A model generated the notes under the pieces. The model ran no database searches. It was given only the letters and a program-made list of their open reading frames with translations, and had not been told where the DNA came from. From Paragemmobacter ruber (GTDB lineage: Bacteria > Pseudomonadota > Alphaproteobacteria > Rhodobacterales > Rhodobacteraceae), in the NCBI RefSeq assembly GCF_009908315.1, contig NZ_JAAATW010000001.1, forward strand, positions 310,001 through 374,000: a stretch of DNA of 64,000 nt. The letters are read 5' to 3'. The translations under genes were made by a program, and so were the position numbers. Positions 47,276 through 57,429 of this stretch are shown here, piece by piece; position 1 is the stretch's first letter; every line of letters starts with the position of its first letter.

Positions 47276-48055
47276 ATGCAGCTGTCTGCCGCCATATCCG
47301 GCTTCCGTCTGACCGATGTTTCCGTCGAACTGGGCGGTCGGTCGGTGCTGTCCGGCCTGTCCCTGACCCTGACCGAGGCGCGCATCGGCATCCTCGGGCG
47401 CAACGGATCGGGCAAGACCACGCTCCTGCGCCTGCTGGCCGGGCTGATCGCGCCCAAGGCGGGCCAGCTGACGCTTGACGGCATCGACCCCTTCCGCGAC
47501 CGCAAGGCCGCGCTCGGGCGGCTTGGCATCCTGTTCCAGAACCCCGATCACCAGATCCTCTTTCCCACGGTGATCGAGGAACTGGCCTTCGGCCTGCGCC
47601 AGCAAGGCCGGACCGAGGCCGAGGCACGGGCCATCGCGCGCACCCGGCTGGCGGCCGAGGGCCGCGCCCATTGGGCCGAGGCCGCCACCGCCACGCTGAG
47701 CCAAGGCCAGCGGCACTGGCTCTGCCTGCAGGCGGTGCTGCTGATGGAACCCGGCACCATCCTTCTGGACGAACCCTTCGCCGGGCTCGATCTGCCCAGC
47801 CAGATCCGCCTGTCCCGCCATCTTGCCGCCCTGCCGCAGCGCCTGATCACCGTCACCCATGACCCGGCCAGCCTGTCCGCCGCCGACCGCATCCTCTGGC
47901 TCGACGGTGGCCGCGTCGTCCAGGACGGCCCACCCGCCGCCGTGCTGCCCGCCTTCACCGCCGCGATGGACCGTCTGGCCGCGGCCGACCGCGACGCCGC
48001 CCTCCCCGATATGACCCCACCCGCCACCACCCAGCCAGCCAGCCAGACTGACTGA
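47276..48055 (+). CDS. bioM: Biotin ECF transporter, ATPase BioM
   Basis: 259-residue ABC ATPase of an energy-coupling-factor transporter. Walker A GRNGSGKT (41-48), Q-loop LFQNPDHQILFPTVIEELAFGL (the ECF-type PDxQ motif), signature LSQGQ and Walker B ILLDEPFAGLD. The C-terminus is an Ala/Thr/Pro-rich tail. Followed by the EcfT (bioN) and the biotin S-component (bioY), the bioMNY set described in Rhodobacter capsulatus. A single ATPase gene suggests a homodimer. Confidence 0.92.
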   Translation: MQLSAAISGFRLTDVSVELGGRSVLSGLSLTLTEARIGILGRNGSGKTTLLRLLAGLIAPKAGQLTLDGIDPFRDRKAALGRLGILFQNPDHQILFPTVIEELAFGLRQQGRTEAEARAIARTRLAAEGRAHWAEAATATLSQGQRHWLCLQAVLLMEPGTILLDEPFAGLDLPSQIRLSRHLAALPQRLITVTHDPASLSAADRILWLDGGRVVQDGPPAAVLPAFTAAMDRLAAADRDAALPDMTPPATTQPASQTD

Positions 48056-48079
48056 CTACTGACGTCCGGATCCGCGCCC

Positions 48080-48679
48080 ATGCTCGCCCTCACCTCGCCC
48101 GTGGCAACCCCGCTCCATCGCCTGCCCGCAGGGGCAAAGCTGGCAGCGCTGGCGCTGTTCACCGCCGCGCTGTTCCGGTTTGACACCCTGCCCGCGCTGG
48201 CCGCCGCCCTTGGCACCGTCGCCGCGCTGCACCTGCCGGGGGGCCTGCCCTTTGCCAGCCATGCCCTGCGCCTGTTGCGCCCGCTCTGGCCCTTCGTGCT
48301 GATCCTCATCCTGTGGCATCTCTGGACCGATGACCTGCGCGGCGGCAGCGCCCTCCTGCTGCGCCTCATCACCGCCGTGGCCGCGGCCAACCTCGTCACC
48401 ATGACGACGCGCCTCTCCGACATGATCGCCGTGATCGAAGGCCTCGCCGCCCCGCTCGCCCGCCTCGGCCTGCCGCCGCGCACCCTTGCCCTGGCCATCG
48501 CGCTGACCATCCGCTTCCTGCCCGTCCTCTCCGACCGCCTGTCGCGCATCACCGAAGCCTGGCGCGCCCGCTCCGCCCGGCGGCCCGGCTGGCGCATCCT
48601 CGTGCCCGCCACGCTCGCCACCCTCGACGATGCCGATCAGGTGGCCGAGGCCTTGCGGGCGCGCGGCGGCGCAGGCTAG
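48080..48679 (+). CDS. bioN: Biotin ECF transporter, transmembrane coupling protein BioN
   Basis: 199 residues, EcfT family, several transmembrane helices (KLAALALFTAALFRFDTLPALAAALGTVAAL; LLRPLWPFVLILILWHLW). The two cytoplasmic Ala-Arg-containing coupling motifs are visible near the C-terminus (EAWRARSARRPG and EALRARGGAG); they bind the ATPase. It begins 24 bases after bioM and its stop lies next to the bioY region, so all three are one operon. Confidence 0.9.
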   Translation: MLALTSPVATPLHRLPAGAKLAALALFTAALFRFDTLPALAAALGTVAALHLPGGLPFASHALRLLRPLWPFVLILILWHLWTDDLRGGSALLLRLITAVAAANLVTMTTRLSDMIAVIEGLAAPLARLGLPPRTLALAIALTIRFLPVLSDRLSRITEAWRARSARRPGWRILVPATLATLDDADQVAEALRARGGAG

Positions 48680-48706
48680 ATGCCCGCCACACAGAAGGAG
48701 ACACCC

Positions 48707-49249
48707 ATGGAACGCAGCCTGTCCCACATCGCCCTCTTCGCCGCGCTGATCGCGGTCTTGGGCTTCGTGCCGCAGATCATGCTGGCGACGGGCGTGCCGA
48801 TCACGGCCCAGAGCCTCGGCATCATGCTCTGCGGCACCGTGCTGGGGGCCAAGCGCGGCGCGCTGGCAGTGCTTTTGTTCCTGCTGCTCGTCGCGCTGGG
48901 ATTGCCGCTTCTGTCGGGCGGGCGCGGGGGCCTGGGCGTCTTCGCCTCGCCCACGGTGGGCTTCCTCATGGGCTTTCCCATCGCCGCCTTCGTGGCCGGG
49001 CTGGTGGTGGAACGCAGCCGCGCCCCCATCGGCCTTGCCGCAGGACTGGGGGCCTTTCTCGGCGGTGTCCTCGTGCTCTATGCCTTCGGCATCACCGGGA
49101 TGGCGATCATGCTGGGCAAAAGCTGGCCAGAGGCGGCGCTCCTGATCACCGCCTACCTGCCGGGCGACGCGATCAAGGTGGTGCTCACGGGCCTCATCAC
49201 CCACAGCCTCGCCCGGATGCGCCCGGGCTTCCTGCCCACACGCCACTGA
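48707..49249 (+). CDS. bioY: Biotin-binding S-component BioY
   Basis: 180 residues, about six helices, binds biotin with high affinity. BioY landmarks: FAALIAVLGFVPQIMLATGVPITAQSLGIMLCGTVLGAKRGALAVLLFLLLVALGLPLLSGGRGG, then SPTVGFLMGFPIAAFVAGL and ITAYLPGDAIKVVLTG. The ATG at 48707 is chosen because GAAGGAG stands at the right distance; an ATG at 48680 abuts the bioN stop but has no SD. Supplies biotin to PccA and pyruvate carboxylase, both encoded in this window. Confidence 0.93.
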   Translation: MERSLSHIALFAALIAVLGFVPQIMLATGVPITAQSLGIMLCGTVLGAKRGALAVLLFLLLVALGLPLLSGGRGGLGVFASPTVGFLMGFPIAAFVAGLVVERSRAPIGLAAGLGAFLGGVLVLYAFGITGMAIMLGKSWPEAALLITAYLPGDAIKVVLTGLITHSLARMRPGFLPTRH

Positions 49250-49272
49250 TCCCACCACAAGGACGCATGGCA

Positions 49273-49300
49273 AAAAGGGCGGCCCCCCGGCCGCCCTTTT
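49273..49300 (+). terminator. Rho-independent terminator of bioMNY
   Basis: Perfect 12-bp stem (AAAAGGGCGGCC with GGCCGCCCTTTT), 4-base loop, T-tract within and just after it, 23 bases past the bioY stop. Confidence 0.9.
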
Positions 49301-49321
49301 CGATTTTTAGCAGGAAAATCG
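49301..49321. repeat. 21-bp interspersed palindrome (copy 2 of 3)
   Basis: CGATTTT and AAAATCG around TAGCAGG, directly after the bioY terminator. Confidence 0.65.
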
Positions 49322-49373
49322 CCCTTCCCCGCCACGCATCAACCCGCGCTCAGTGGACAGGACAGCCCTCCTG

Positions 49374-49394
49374 CGATTTTTCGCAGGAAAATCG
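49374..49394. repeat. 21-bp interspersed palindrome (copy 3 of 3), right after mraY
   Basis: CGATTTT and AAAATCG around TCGCAGG, four bases past the mraY stop on the minus strand. It probably acts as its terminator hairpin. Confidence 0.65.
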
Positions 49395-49398
49395 CGCC

Positions 49399-50481
49399 CT
49401 ACCGCACCTTCAGCGTGGCCAGCCCCACCAGCGCAAGGATCAGCGAGATGATCCAGAACCGGATCACGATCTGCGGCTCGGCCCAGCCCTTCTTCTCGAA
49501 ATGGTGGTGGATCGGCGCCATCAGGAAGACGCGCTTCCCCGTCGCCTTGAAATAGGCGACCTGGATGATCACGCTCAGGGCCTCCACCACGAACAGCCCG
49601 CCCACGATCGCCAGCACGATCTCATGCTTGGTGCAGACGGCGATCGCGCCCAGCGCGCCACCCAGCGCGAGCGACCCGGTATCCCCCATGAACACCGCCG
49701 CAGGCGGGGCGTTGTACCACAGAAACCCCATGCCGCCGCCGAACAGCGCCGCGCAGAAGATCAAAAGCTCGCCCGTGCCGGGCACGAAATGCACCCCCAG
49801 ATACTCGGTGTAATTGGCGTTCCCCACCACATAGGCGATCACGCCAAAGGTGCCCGCCGCGATCATCACCGGCATGATGGCCAGACCATCCAGCCCATCC
49901 GTCAGGTTCACCGCATTGGCCGCGCCCACGATCACCACCATCCCGAAGGGGATGAAGAAGATCCACAGGTTCAAAAGCAGATCCTTGAAGAACGGAAATG
50001 CCAGCTGGTTGGTCAACGGCCCGGGATGAAAGCTTGACGCCGCATAGCTGGCCAGCGCCGCGATCAACAACCCCGCCCCGAACCGCACCCGCCCCGGCAC
50101 GCCCTTGGTGTTCTGCTTGGTGACCTTGGCATAGTCATCGGCAAAGCCGATCAGGCCAAAGGCCAGCGTCACCAGCAGCACGATCCAGACATAAGGGTTG
50201 TCCCACCGCGCCCAGAGCAGGGTCGACACCATCAGCGCCGACAGGATCAAAAGCCCCCCCATCGTGGGCGTGCCTGCCTTGGCGAAATGGCTTTGCGGGC
50301 CGTCGTCGCGGATGGGCTGGCCCTTCTTCTGCCGCCGCCGCAACAGATCGATCAGCGGCCGCCCGAAGACGAAACCGAAGATCAGCGCCGTCAGGAAGGC
50401 CCCGCCCGCCCGCACCGTCTGATAGCGGAACAGGTTGAAGAAATCCCCGCCATCCGAAAAGGCCGTCAGCCAATAGAACAT
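49399..50481 (-). CDS. mraY: Phospho-N-acetylmuramoyl-pentapeptide transferase
   Basis: Transfers phospho-MurNAc-pentapeptide to undecaprenyl phosphate, forming lipid I. 360 residues from ATG 50481 ([24 protein letters not shown]), about ten helices. Landmarks: GKPTMGG equivalent as [13 protein letters not shown], the Asp pair [22 protein letters not shown] (catalytic Asp), [16 protein letters not shown] and the cytoplasmic HHHFEKKGW. Last gene of the cluster here; what follows on the plus strand is the convergent bioY. Confidence 0.97.
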   Translation of the reverse strand: MFYWLTAFSDGGDFFNLFRYQTVRAGGAFLTALIFGFVFGRPLIDLLRRRQKKGQPIRDDGPQSHFAKAGTPTMGGLLILSALMVSTLLWARWDNPYVWIVLLVTLAFGLIGFADDYAKVTKQNTKGVPGRVRFGAGLLIAALASYAASSFHPGPLTNQLAFPFFKDLLLNLWIFFIPFGMVVIVGAANAVNLTDGLDGLAIMPVMIAAGTFGVIAYVVGNANYTEYLGVHFVPGTGELLIFCAALFGGGMGFLWYNAPPAAVFMGDTGSLALGGALGAIAVCTKHEIVLAIVGGLFVVEALSVIIQVAYFKATGKRVFLMAPIHHHFEKKGWAEPQIVIRFWIISLILALVGLATLKVR

Positions 50482-50482
50482 G

Positions 50483-51925
50483 TCATTCCGTCCCCGAGTT
50501 CCTTGGCGCCACCGCCTGCCCCAGTTTGCGCAGGCCGTCAACGACCAGACTGACCTTGGATCCCTTGGATCCCTTCACCAGCACAATATCCCCGGCATCG
50601 ACCAGCGACCGCGCCCGCGGCGCAAGCTCCTCGGCCGTCTCCACCCACTGGCCACGCTGGCTGCGGGGCAGCCCCTGCCACAGCGCCCGCATCCGCGGGC
50701 CCACGCAATGGATCACCGTCACCGCCGCCAGCCCCGGATGGCGCGCGATGGCCGCGTGCAGATCGGCCTCCGTCGGCCCCAGTTCCAGCATGTCGCCCAA
50801 GACCGCGATCCGCCGCCCCGTGGCCAGCCGCCCCTTGCCGTTTTCGGGCTCCGCCGCGATCAGCACATCCAGCGCCGCCGCCATGCTGGCGGGATTGGCG
50901 TTGAAGGCATCGTCGATCAGATCGAACCCCGTCTCGTCCAGCGCATCCAGCACGATCCGTTCGCGCGTGCCGCGCCCGCGCGGCGGCGACCACTGGCCGA
51001 TATCGCAGGCAGAAATCGCCGTGTCGCACCCCATCGCCTCAGCCACCGCCAGCGCGGCGGTCGCATTGGCCGCGAAATGCCGCCCCGGCGACTGCACCTT
51101 GAACAGGATGGGCACGCCCCGCCGCGTGGCGCGCACCACCGTCGTCTCGCCCGCGATCTCGACCGACAGGATGCGCCAATCCGCCCCCGCATCGGTGCCA
51201 AACAGCACCACCCGCGCGCCCACTGCCGCCGCCTTGGCCCGCAGGATCGGCGCCGTGGCGATATCGGCATTCAGCACGGCCACGCCACCGGGGCGCAGGC
51301 CATCAAGGATCGACGCCTTCTCCTGCGCGATCCCCTCGATGCTCTCGAACGCCTCCAGATGCGCGGGCGCCACCGTGGTGATCATCGCCACATCCAGATC
51401 GGCCATCCGCGCCAGGGGCGCGATCTCGCCGGGATGGTTCATCCCGATCTCGATCACGGCGAATTCCGTCTCCTGCGGCATCCGGGCCAGCGTCAGGGGC
51501 ACGCCCCAATGGTTGTTGTAACTGGCCTCGGCCGCATGGACGCGCCCCTGCCCGCCAAGGATGGCGCGCAGCATCTCCTTGGTCGATGTCTTGCCCACCG
51601 ATCCGGTGATCCCCACCACCCGCGCCCGCGTCCGCGCCCGCGCCGCGCGGCCCAGATCCTCCAGCGCGCGCAGCACATCCGGCACCACCAGAAGCGGCGC
51701 ATCCTCCGCCACGCCCTCCGGGATCCGCGACACCAGGGCCGCCGCCGCCCCCTTCGCCAGCGCGGCCGCCACGAAATCATGCCCGTCGCGCACGTCCCGC
51801 AATGCCACGAACAGCTCGCCCGGCCGCAGCGTGCGCGTGTCGATCGACACGCCCGAGGCCGCCCAACCCCGCGTCACCCGCCCGCCCGTCGCCGCCGCCG
51901 CCGCATCCGAAGTCCACAACGCCAT
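50483..51925 (-). CDS. murF: UDP-N-acetylmuramoyl-tripeptide--D-alanyl-D-alanine ligase
   Basis: Adds D-Ala-D-Ala to the UDP-MurNAc-tripeptide. 480 residues. The N-terminal substrate domain ([32 protein letters not shown]) is followed by the ATP loop [15 protein letters not shown], the [14 protein letters not shown] motif, [10 protein letters not shown], and the C-terminal domain with [18 protein letters not shown] and VLGDMLELG. The start overlaps the murE stop by one base and the stop lies one base before the mraY start, so the three are co-translated. Confidence 0.97.
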   Translation of the reverse strand: MALWTSDAAAAATGGRVTRGWAASGVSIDTRTLRPGELFVALRDVRDGHDFVAAALAKGAAAALVSRIPEGVAEDAPLLVVPDVLRALEDLGRAARARTRARVVGITGSVGKTSTKEMLRAILGGQGRVHAAEASYNNHWGVPLTLARMPQETEFAVIEIGMNHPGEIAPLARMADLDVAMITTVAPAHLEAFESIEGIAQEKASILDGLRPGGVAVLNADIATAPILRAKAAAVGARVVLFGTDAGADWRILSVEIAGETTVVRATRRGVPILFKVQSPGRHFAANATAALAVAEAMGCDTAISACDIGQWSPPRGRGTRERIVLDALDETGFDLIDDAFNANPASMAAALDVLIAAEPENGKGRLATGRRIAVLGDMLELGPTEADLHAAIARHPGLAAVTVIHCVGPRMRALWQGLPRSQRGQWVETAEELAPRARSLVDAGDIVLVKGSKGSKVSLVVDGLRKLGQAVAPRNSGTE

Positions 51926-53406
51926 CAGATCACCCCGTCCAAGGCCGCCACTGCGATGCTTGCCTGTTCCACATCGTCAAAGGGATAGACCTGCCCCGCG
52001 ATGATCTGCCCCGTCTCATGCCCCTTGCCCGCGATCAGCAGCGCATCGCCCGGCCCCAGCGCATCCACCCCGCGCAGGATCGCCTCGGCCCGGTCGCCCA
52101 CCTCATTGGCCTCCGGGCAGGCCGCCATGATGGCGGCACGGATCGTGGCCGGATCCTCGCTGCGCGGATTGTCATCCGTCACGAACAGCACATCGGCAAA
52201 TTCCCGCGCCGCCGCCCCCATCAGGGGCCGCTTGCCCCGGTCCCGGTCGCCCCCCGCGCCAAAGACGATGACGATCCGCCCCATAACATGCGGGCGCAGC
52301 GCCCGCAGCGCGGTGGCAATCGCATCCGGCGTATGGGCGTAATCGACAAAGACCGCCGCCCCGTTCGCCCGCGTCGCCGCAAGCTGCATCCGCCCCCGCA
52401 CCCCCACAAGCTTGGGCAGCACCTCGAAAACCTCGGCCGGAACCCCGCCCGCCGCGATCACCAACCCCGCCGCCAGCGCCACATTCTCGGCCTGAAAACC
52501 GCCGATCAGCGCCAGCCGCGCCTGATGCGCCTGCAGCCCCTGCCAGACATAGCGCACCTCCTGCCCCGTGGCCTCGGCCCGGCTCCCGGTGATCCTCAGA
52601 TCGCAGCCATCGGCATGTCCCACGGTCAGCACGCGCTGGCCGCGGGCGCGCGCCACTTCGGCCATGCGCGCGCCGTTCGGATCGTTCACATTGACCACCG
52701 CCACCCCATCATCGGGCAGCACCCGGCCGAACAGCTCCGCCTTGGCGGCGAAATAGGCCTCCATCGTGCCGTGATAATCCAGATGGTCCTGCGTGAAATT
52801 GGTGAACCCCGCCGCCGCCAGCCGCACCCCATCCAGCCGCCGCTGGTCCAACCCGTGGGACGAGGCTTCCATCGCCGCATGGGTCACCCCCGCCGCCGCC
52901 GCCTGCGCCAGCATCGCGTGCAGGGTGATTGCATCGGGCGTCGTATGCGATGACGGCGCCGACCACGCGCCTTCCACGCCCGTCGTCCCGATGTTGATCG
53001 CCGGATGTCCCAGCGCCGCCCAGATCTGCCGGGTGAAGGTCGCAACGGATGTCTTGCCGTTCGTCCCGGTCACCGCGACCATGGTCGCGGGCTGTGCCCC
53101 GAACCACAGCGCCGCCGCGCCCGCCAGCGCGGCCCGCACATCCTCGGCCACCACCAGCGCGGCATCGCTGCCCGCCAGCGCCTCGGACGCGATCCGCGCG
53201 CCCGCCGCATCCGTCAACACCGCCGCCGCGCCCATCCGCAAGGCCGGGCCGATGAACGCGGCCCCGTGCTGCGCCGCCCCCGGCAGGGCGGCGAACAGGA
53301 ACCCGTCCTTCACCGCCCGGCTGTCCAGCGTGATGCCGCTCAGCACCGGGTCGCGCCCGCCCCGCGCCGCCAGACCGAGTTCCGAAAGTTTCCTGCCCCC
53401 GGCCAT
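51925..53406 (-). CDS. murE: UDP-N-acetylmuramoyl-L-alanyl-D-glutamate--2,6-diaminopimelate ligase
   Basis: Adds meso-diaminopimelate to the muramyl dipeptide. 493 residues. Landmarks: GITLDSRAVKDGFLFAALPG, the ATP loop AVTGTNGKTSVATF, TTPDAITLHAMLAQAAAAGVTHAAMEASSHGLDQRR, the carbamylated-lysine region, DYAHTPDAIATALRALRP and the DAP-specifying motif DDNPRSEDP. The last motif excludes a lysine-adding ligase. Same operon as ftsI and murF. Confidence 0.97.
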   Translation of the reverse strand: MAGGRKLSELGLAARGGRDPVLSGITLDSRAVKDGFLFAALPGAAQHGAAFIGPALRMGAAAVLTDAAGARIASEALAGSDAALVVAEDVRAALAGAAALWFGAQPATMVAVTGTNGKTSVATFTRQIWAALGHPAINIGTTGVEGAWSAPSSHTTPDAITLHAMLAQAAAAGVTHAAMEASSHGLDQRRLDGVRLAAAGFTNFTQDHLDYHGTMEAYFAAKAELFGRVLPDDGVAVVNVNDPNGARMAEVARARGQRVLTVGHADGCDLRITGSRAEATGQEVRYVWQGLQAHQARLALIGGFQAENVALAAGLVIAAGGVPAEVFEVLPKLVGVRGRMQLAATRANGAAVFVDYAHTPDAIATALRALRPHVMGRIVIVFGAGGDRDRGKRPLMGAAAREFADVLFVTDDNPRSEDPATIRAAIMAACPEANEVGDRAEAILRGVDALGPGDALLIAGKGHETGQIIAGQVYPFDDVEQASIAVAALDGVI

Positions 53407-53428
53407 CTGCGCCCCTTACCCGTCTGCC

Positions 53429-55216
53429 TCAGTTCGCGACGGCTGTTAGCTCATCCACTGGCGGGGGTTCAACCACCGGCCGCAGACCCAGGAGCGGGGC
53501 CGCCCGGCGGATGATCTCGCCCGCCACCGGCACCGCCGTCCACCCCGCCGTGCGGCGCGGCTCGCTGCCCGATGTCTCCACCGGCTCATCCAGCGTGACC
53601 ACAAGCACATATTTCGGGTCATTGGCCGGGAACATGCTGGCGAATGTGTTCACCACCTTGTCCTCGTCATAACCGCCCTGCGCGTTGGGCTTTTCCGCTG
53701 TCCCGGTCTTGCCTGCCACCTGATAACCCGGCACATCGCCCAGCGTCGCCGTCCCCTCGGCCACCACGCCGCGCAGCATGTCGATCGACGCCGCCGCCGT
53801 CTCGGGGCTCATCACCCGCGCGCCGTTTTGCGGCACGCCCCCGCGCAACAGCGTGGGCGTCACCCGCACCCCGCCATTGGCAATCGCCGCATAGGCCACC
53901 GCCAGATGCATCGGGCTGGCCGATATGCCATGCCCGTACGAGGTGGTGATCGTCGTGATGTCCGGCCAGCGCTTCGGCACGATGGGCCGCGCCCCCGGCG
54001 CCTCCACCAGTTCGATCACCGTGGGATCCATGAACCCCAGCGACTGGAAGAACGCCGCCTGCCGCTCTGCCCCGATCATCAGCGCAAGGTTCGCCGTCCC
54101 CACGTTCGACGATTTCACGATCACATCATGCACCGAAAGCAGCGGGCCGTAATTCTTGTTCTGGAACTCGCGGATGGTGAAGCGGCCCCATTTGCGCGGC
54201 GCGTTGGCATCCACCATCGTATCGGGCGCCACCAGCCCAAGGTTCAGCGCATTGGCCGCGGTGAAGATCTTGAAGGTGGAGCCCAGCTCATACACCCCCT
54301 GCACCGCCCGGTTGAACAGCGGGCTGTCGCCCGGATCGCCCTTCACCAGCGGGTTCGGCCGGTCATTCGGATCAAACGCGGGCAGCGAGGCCAGCGACAG
54401 GATCTCGCCCGTCCGCACATCCATCAGGATCGCCGCCGCGCCCTTGGCATTCAGCATGGTCTTGCCGGTCTCAAGGATCTCTTCCACCGCCGCCTGCAGC
54501 GTCAGGTCGATCGACAGCGCCAGCGGCGTGCCCGCCTGCGCCGGGTCGCGCAGCCGTGCATCCAGCGCCTTCTCGATCCCCGCCGTCCCGATCACCTCGG
54601 CGCTCGACACGCCCTCGGCGCCGAAACTCGCCCCGCCCAGCACATGCGCGGCCAGCGTCCCGTTGGGGTAAAGCCGCATCTCGCGCGGCCCGAACAACAG
54701 CCCCGGATCGCCGATCTCATGCACCCGCTGCATCTGCTCGGGGCTCATCACCCGGCGGATCCACAGGAAGGACCGCCCGTCTGTCAGCCGCCGCTCCAGC
54801 GCCACGGGGTCGATCTCGGGGAAGATCTTCGCCAGTTCGCGCGCCACCCGCCCGGGATCGACCATGTCCTTGGGCTGGGCATAAAGCGAATTGGTCTGCA
54901 TGTTCGTAGCCAGAATCCGGCCGTTGCGGTCGGTGATATCGGCCCGCGTCGCCATGATCTGCGCCCCGGCCGAGGCAGACCGCGGCTCCACCGGCTCGGT
55001 CGCGGCCAGAAGGCCCATCCGCGCCCCGATGGTGGAAAAGGCCGCCAGAAACCCAAGGCTCAGAAACAACAGCCGCACCTCCGCCCGCGCCCGGCTGCGG
55101 TCACGGATCTCCTCATGCCGCAGGCGCAGGTTCTCGCGTTCGATCGTGTCCGGGTTCTCGCCCTTCTGGCGGGCCAGCAGGATACGGGCAAGCGGGCGCA
55201 GGGGGGTGCGGATCAT
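53429..55216 (-). CDS. ftsI: Septal peptidoglycan transpeptidase FtsI (PBP3)
   Basis: Cross-links septal peptidoglycan. 595 residues. One N-terminal membrane anchor (VRLLFLSLGFLAAFSTIGARMGLLAA), a pedestal domain (ADITDRNGRILATNMQTNSLYAQP) and the penicillin-binding domain with catalytic Ser in ELGSTFKIFT (SxxK), SSNVGTANLA (SxN) and AGKTGTAEK (KTG). A QGGYDEDKVVNTFASMFPA segment is typical of FtsI. Overlaps ftsL by four bases. Confidence 0.96.
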   Translation of the reverse strand: MIRTPLRPLARILLARQKGENPDTIERENLRLRHEEIRDRSRARAEVRLLFLSLGFLAAFSTIGARMGLLAATEPVEPRSASAGAQIMATRADITDRNGRILATNMQTNSLYAQPKDMVDPGRVARELAKIFPEIDPVALERRLTDGRSFLWIRRVMSPEQMQRVHEIGDPGLLFGPREMRLYPNGTLAAHVLGGASFGAEGVSSAEVIGTAGIEKALDARLRDPAQAGTPLALSIDLTLQAAVEEILETGKTMLNAKGAAAILMDVRTGEILSLASLPAFDPNDRPNPLVKGDPGDSPLFNRAVQGVYELGSTFKIFTAANALNLGLVAPDTMVDANAPRKWGRFTIREFQNKNYGPLLSVHDVIVKSSNVGTANLALMIGAERQAAFFQSLGFMDPTVIELVEAPGARPIVPKRWPDITTITTSYGHGISASPMHLAVAYAAIANGGVRVTPTLLRGGVPQNGARVMSPETAAASIDMLRGVVAEGTATLGDVPGYQVAGKTGTAEKPNAQGGYDEDKVVNTFASMFPANDPKYVLVVTLDEPVETSGSEPRRTAGWTAVPVAGEIIRRAAPLLGLRPVVEPPPVDELTAVAN

Positions 55217-55611
55217 GGAAACTGTCCGTCAACGGGGCTCGGGGCCGGTTCGGTGGAAAACTGCCCGGTCACATCGACCGGGTTCGAGATATCGGGAAAC
55301 AGGTCATCCCCCGGCAGCAGCATCGGCGCGGGATAGGACACCTGCGCCGCCGCACCGAACTGCACCGGCTCCAGCGGCAGCAGCCCCAGCCGGTCAAAGT
55401 TCAGCGTCGCCAGTTCGCGTAGCCGCTCGGGCCGGTTCAGATAGGCCCATTCCGCCCGCTGCAACGCCAGCGCCTCGCGCAAGCTGGCAATCTCGTTCTG
55501 CAACCGCCCCATGTCGCGCAGCGCGGCCTGCGTGGCATAGTTCTCGCGATAGGCCCAGAAGCACAGCGCCATCACGCCAAGGAAGGTGAGGACGAAAAAC
55601 ACAGGTCGCAT
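55213..55611 (-). CDS. ftsL: Cell division protein FtsL
   Basis: 132 residues. One transmembrane helix at the very N-terminus ([21 protein letters not shown]), then a periplasmic coiled coil (DMGRLQNEIASLREALALQRAEWAYLNRPERLRELATLNFDRLGLLPL), the layout of FtsL, and an unstructured Pro-rich tail. Sequence conservation in the family is low, so the assignment leans on this layout and on the position between rsmH and ftsI. Single-base overlap with rsmH. Confidence 0.88.
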   Translation of the reverse strand: MRPVFFVLTFLGVMALCFWAYRENYATQAALRDMGRLQNEIASLREALALQRAEWAYLNRPERLRELATLNFDRLGLLPLEPVQFGAAAQVSYPAPMLLPGDDLFPDISNPVDVTGQFSTEPAPSPVDGQFP

Positions 55612-56615
55612 CAGCGGCGTCCTTTCTTCGGTTGCAGGTCCGGCAGGCCCAGCGCCTCGGGCGCGATGGCCTGTGCCGGGGCATGGGTGCGGCGGGCCAC
55701 GCGCAGCTTGGCGCTGCGGGCGCGCGGATTGGCGGCAAGCTCCGCCGCATCCGGAGCCACCGCCTTTTTGGTGATCATCTCGAAGCGCGCCGCCTGATCG
55801 GCCCGCGCGGGCGCATAGCGGTTGGCATTGGCCTCGGCCCCGCTCGCGATCTGGAAGAACCGCTTCACGATCCGGTCCTCAAGGCTGTGGAACGTCACCA
55901 CCGCCAGCCGCCCGCCAGGCTTCAACGCCCGCTCCGCCGCCTGCAAGCCTCCGGCCAGACTGTCGAACTCCGTATTCACCGCGATGCGGATCGCCTGAAA
56001 GCTGCGCGTCGCCGGATGGCTCTGCCCGGGCTTCGGGCGCGGCAGGCATTTCGCCACGATCTCGGCCAGCCGCAGCGTCGTGGTGACAGGCTCCACCGCC
56101 CGCGCCTCGGCAATCGCCCGCGCGATCCGGCGCGAAGCCCGCTCTTCGCCATAATGATAGAGGATATCCGCCAGCACGCCCTCGGGCGCCGTGTTCACAA
56201 GATCCGCCGCGCTCGGCCCGTCCTGGCTCATCCGCATGTCGAGGGGGCCGTCCTTCTGGAACGAAAACCCCCGCTCCGCCCGGTCCAGCTGCATCGACGA
56301 CACGCCCAGATCCAGCACGATCCCATCCAGCGGCCCGCACGCATGGGCATCGAGATCGGCGAAATTCCCCGCCACCAGCCGCAGCCGGCCCCCATAGGTC
56401 CCCGCCCATCCCGCCGCCATCTGCAAGGCCAGCGGATCGCGGTCCACCCCCGTCACCCGCGCCGCACCGGCCTCCAGCAACCCCCGCGCATAGCCACCCG
56501 CGCCAAAGGTGCCGTCCAGCCAGTCACCCGCAACCGGGGCCACAGCCTCCAGCAAGGGGCGCAAAAGCACCGGGATGTGGGGGATGCGACCGATCTCCTG
56601 ATCGCTGTTGGCCAA
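55611..56615 (-). CDS. rsmH: 16S rRNA (cytosine1402-N4)-methyltransferase RsmH
   Basis: Methylates C1402 in the ribosomal P site using SAM. 334 residues. Landmarks: [35 protein letters not shown] (SAM loop), [33 protein letters not shown] and [17 protein letters not shown], ending in the [10 protein letters not shown] region. Start three bases after the mraZ stop. Standard second gene of the dcw cluster. Confidence 0.96.
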   Translation of the reverse strand: MANSDQEIGRIPHIPVLLRPLLEAVAPVAGDWLDGTFGAGGYARGLLEAGAARVTGVDRDPLALQMAAGWAGTYGGRLRLVAGNFADLDAHACGPLDGIVLDLGVSSMQLDRAERGFSFQKDGPLDMRMSQDGPSAADLVNTAPEGVLADILYHYGEERASRRIARAIAEARAVEPVTTTLRLAEIVAKCLPRPKPGQSHPATRSFQAIRIAVNTEFDSLAGGLQAAERALKPGGRLAVVTFHSLEDRIVKRFFQIASGAEANANRYAPARADQAARFEMITKKAVAPDAAELAANPRARSAKLRVARRTHAPAQAIAPEALGLPDLQPKKGRR

Positions 56616-56618
56616 GGC

Positions 56619-57125
56619 TCACACCTCCGGCAGGTCGCCCAGCAGCGACAGGATGTCCATATCCTCAGGCAGCGTCGCCAGATCCGCCTCGGCCGCGCCA
56701 AGGATGTCGTCCTCATAGACATCGGCCTTCCACAGCTGGAACGTGTCCAGCGAACCGGCCAGCACCGCCTCGCCGCCCTCCGATGCCGTCATCCCGATCT
56801 TCTCGCGCACCTTGGGCGGCAGCACGATCCGCCCGTCATCGTCGATCTCCACCGTCGCCGACAGGGTGATCATGTTGCGCTCAAGAATGCGCCGCTCGCG
56901 CGACCCGATGGGTTTGCGGCGGATCATCGACTCAAGGCGCTGCGCGCCCGCAATCGTGTAACATTCCGCGAATTTCCGGCGCTCGTCGCCATAGACGATC
57001 ACGATGCGCTTGCGGGTGCTGTCAGGGTCTCCGGCCTCCAGAACACGGCGAAAGGCTGCCGGGATCAAGACCCGCGCCTTACCGTCCACCTTCTGGGTGA
57101 ACTCGCCTCTGAACGCCTCCGACAT
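56619..57125 (-). CDS. mraZ: Transcriptional regulator MraZ
   Basis: 168 residues with two SpoVT/AbrB-like repeats: FRGEFTQKVDGKARVLIPAAFRRVLEAGD and LSATVEIDDDGRIVLPPKVREKIGMT. MraZ forms rings and binds tandem TGGGN repeats ahead of its own operon in E. coli. The C-terminus (LATLPEDMDILSLLGDLPEV) is a normal alphaproteobacterial extension. First gene of the dcw cluster; candidate binding sites lie unusually far upstream. Confidence 0.95.
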   Translation of the reverse strand: MSEAFRGEFTQKVDGKARVLIPAAFRRVLEAGDPDSTRKRIVIVYGDERRKFAECYTIAGAQRLESMIRRKPIGSRERRILERNMITLSATVEIDDDGRIVLPPKVREKIGMTASEGGEAVLAGSLDTFQLWKADVYEDDILGAAEADLATLPEDMDILSLLGDLPEV

Positions 57126-57429
57126 CGGCCTTCCGGCCTCCTCACACGCAGCTCTTGCCCTGCTCCGTCAGGCCCCTGCCCGCCCCATGCGGACCCTGAA
57201 AACGGAAACGGCGGACCGAGCTGCTGCCACTGCTCGATCCGCCGCCTGTCCCATCGCTGGGCGTCCAGCTACGCGCGCCACCTGGGGGAGATGTCTGCTC
57301 GCTCGCGCGCCGGATCTCTGGTTTCGATGAAGGCGGGGCCTGTATGAAGCCTGCTTTCGCCTGTTCGGGGTCTTGTGCCGCCCCTGCTTTCGTCCTTCCC
57401 GTCCTCATCGTCGTGAAAACTGTATGCCT

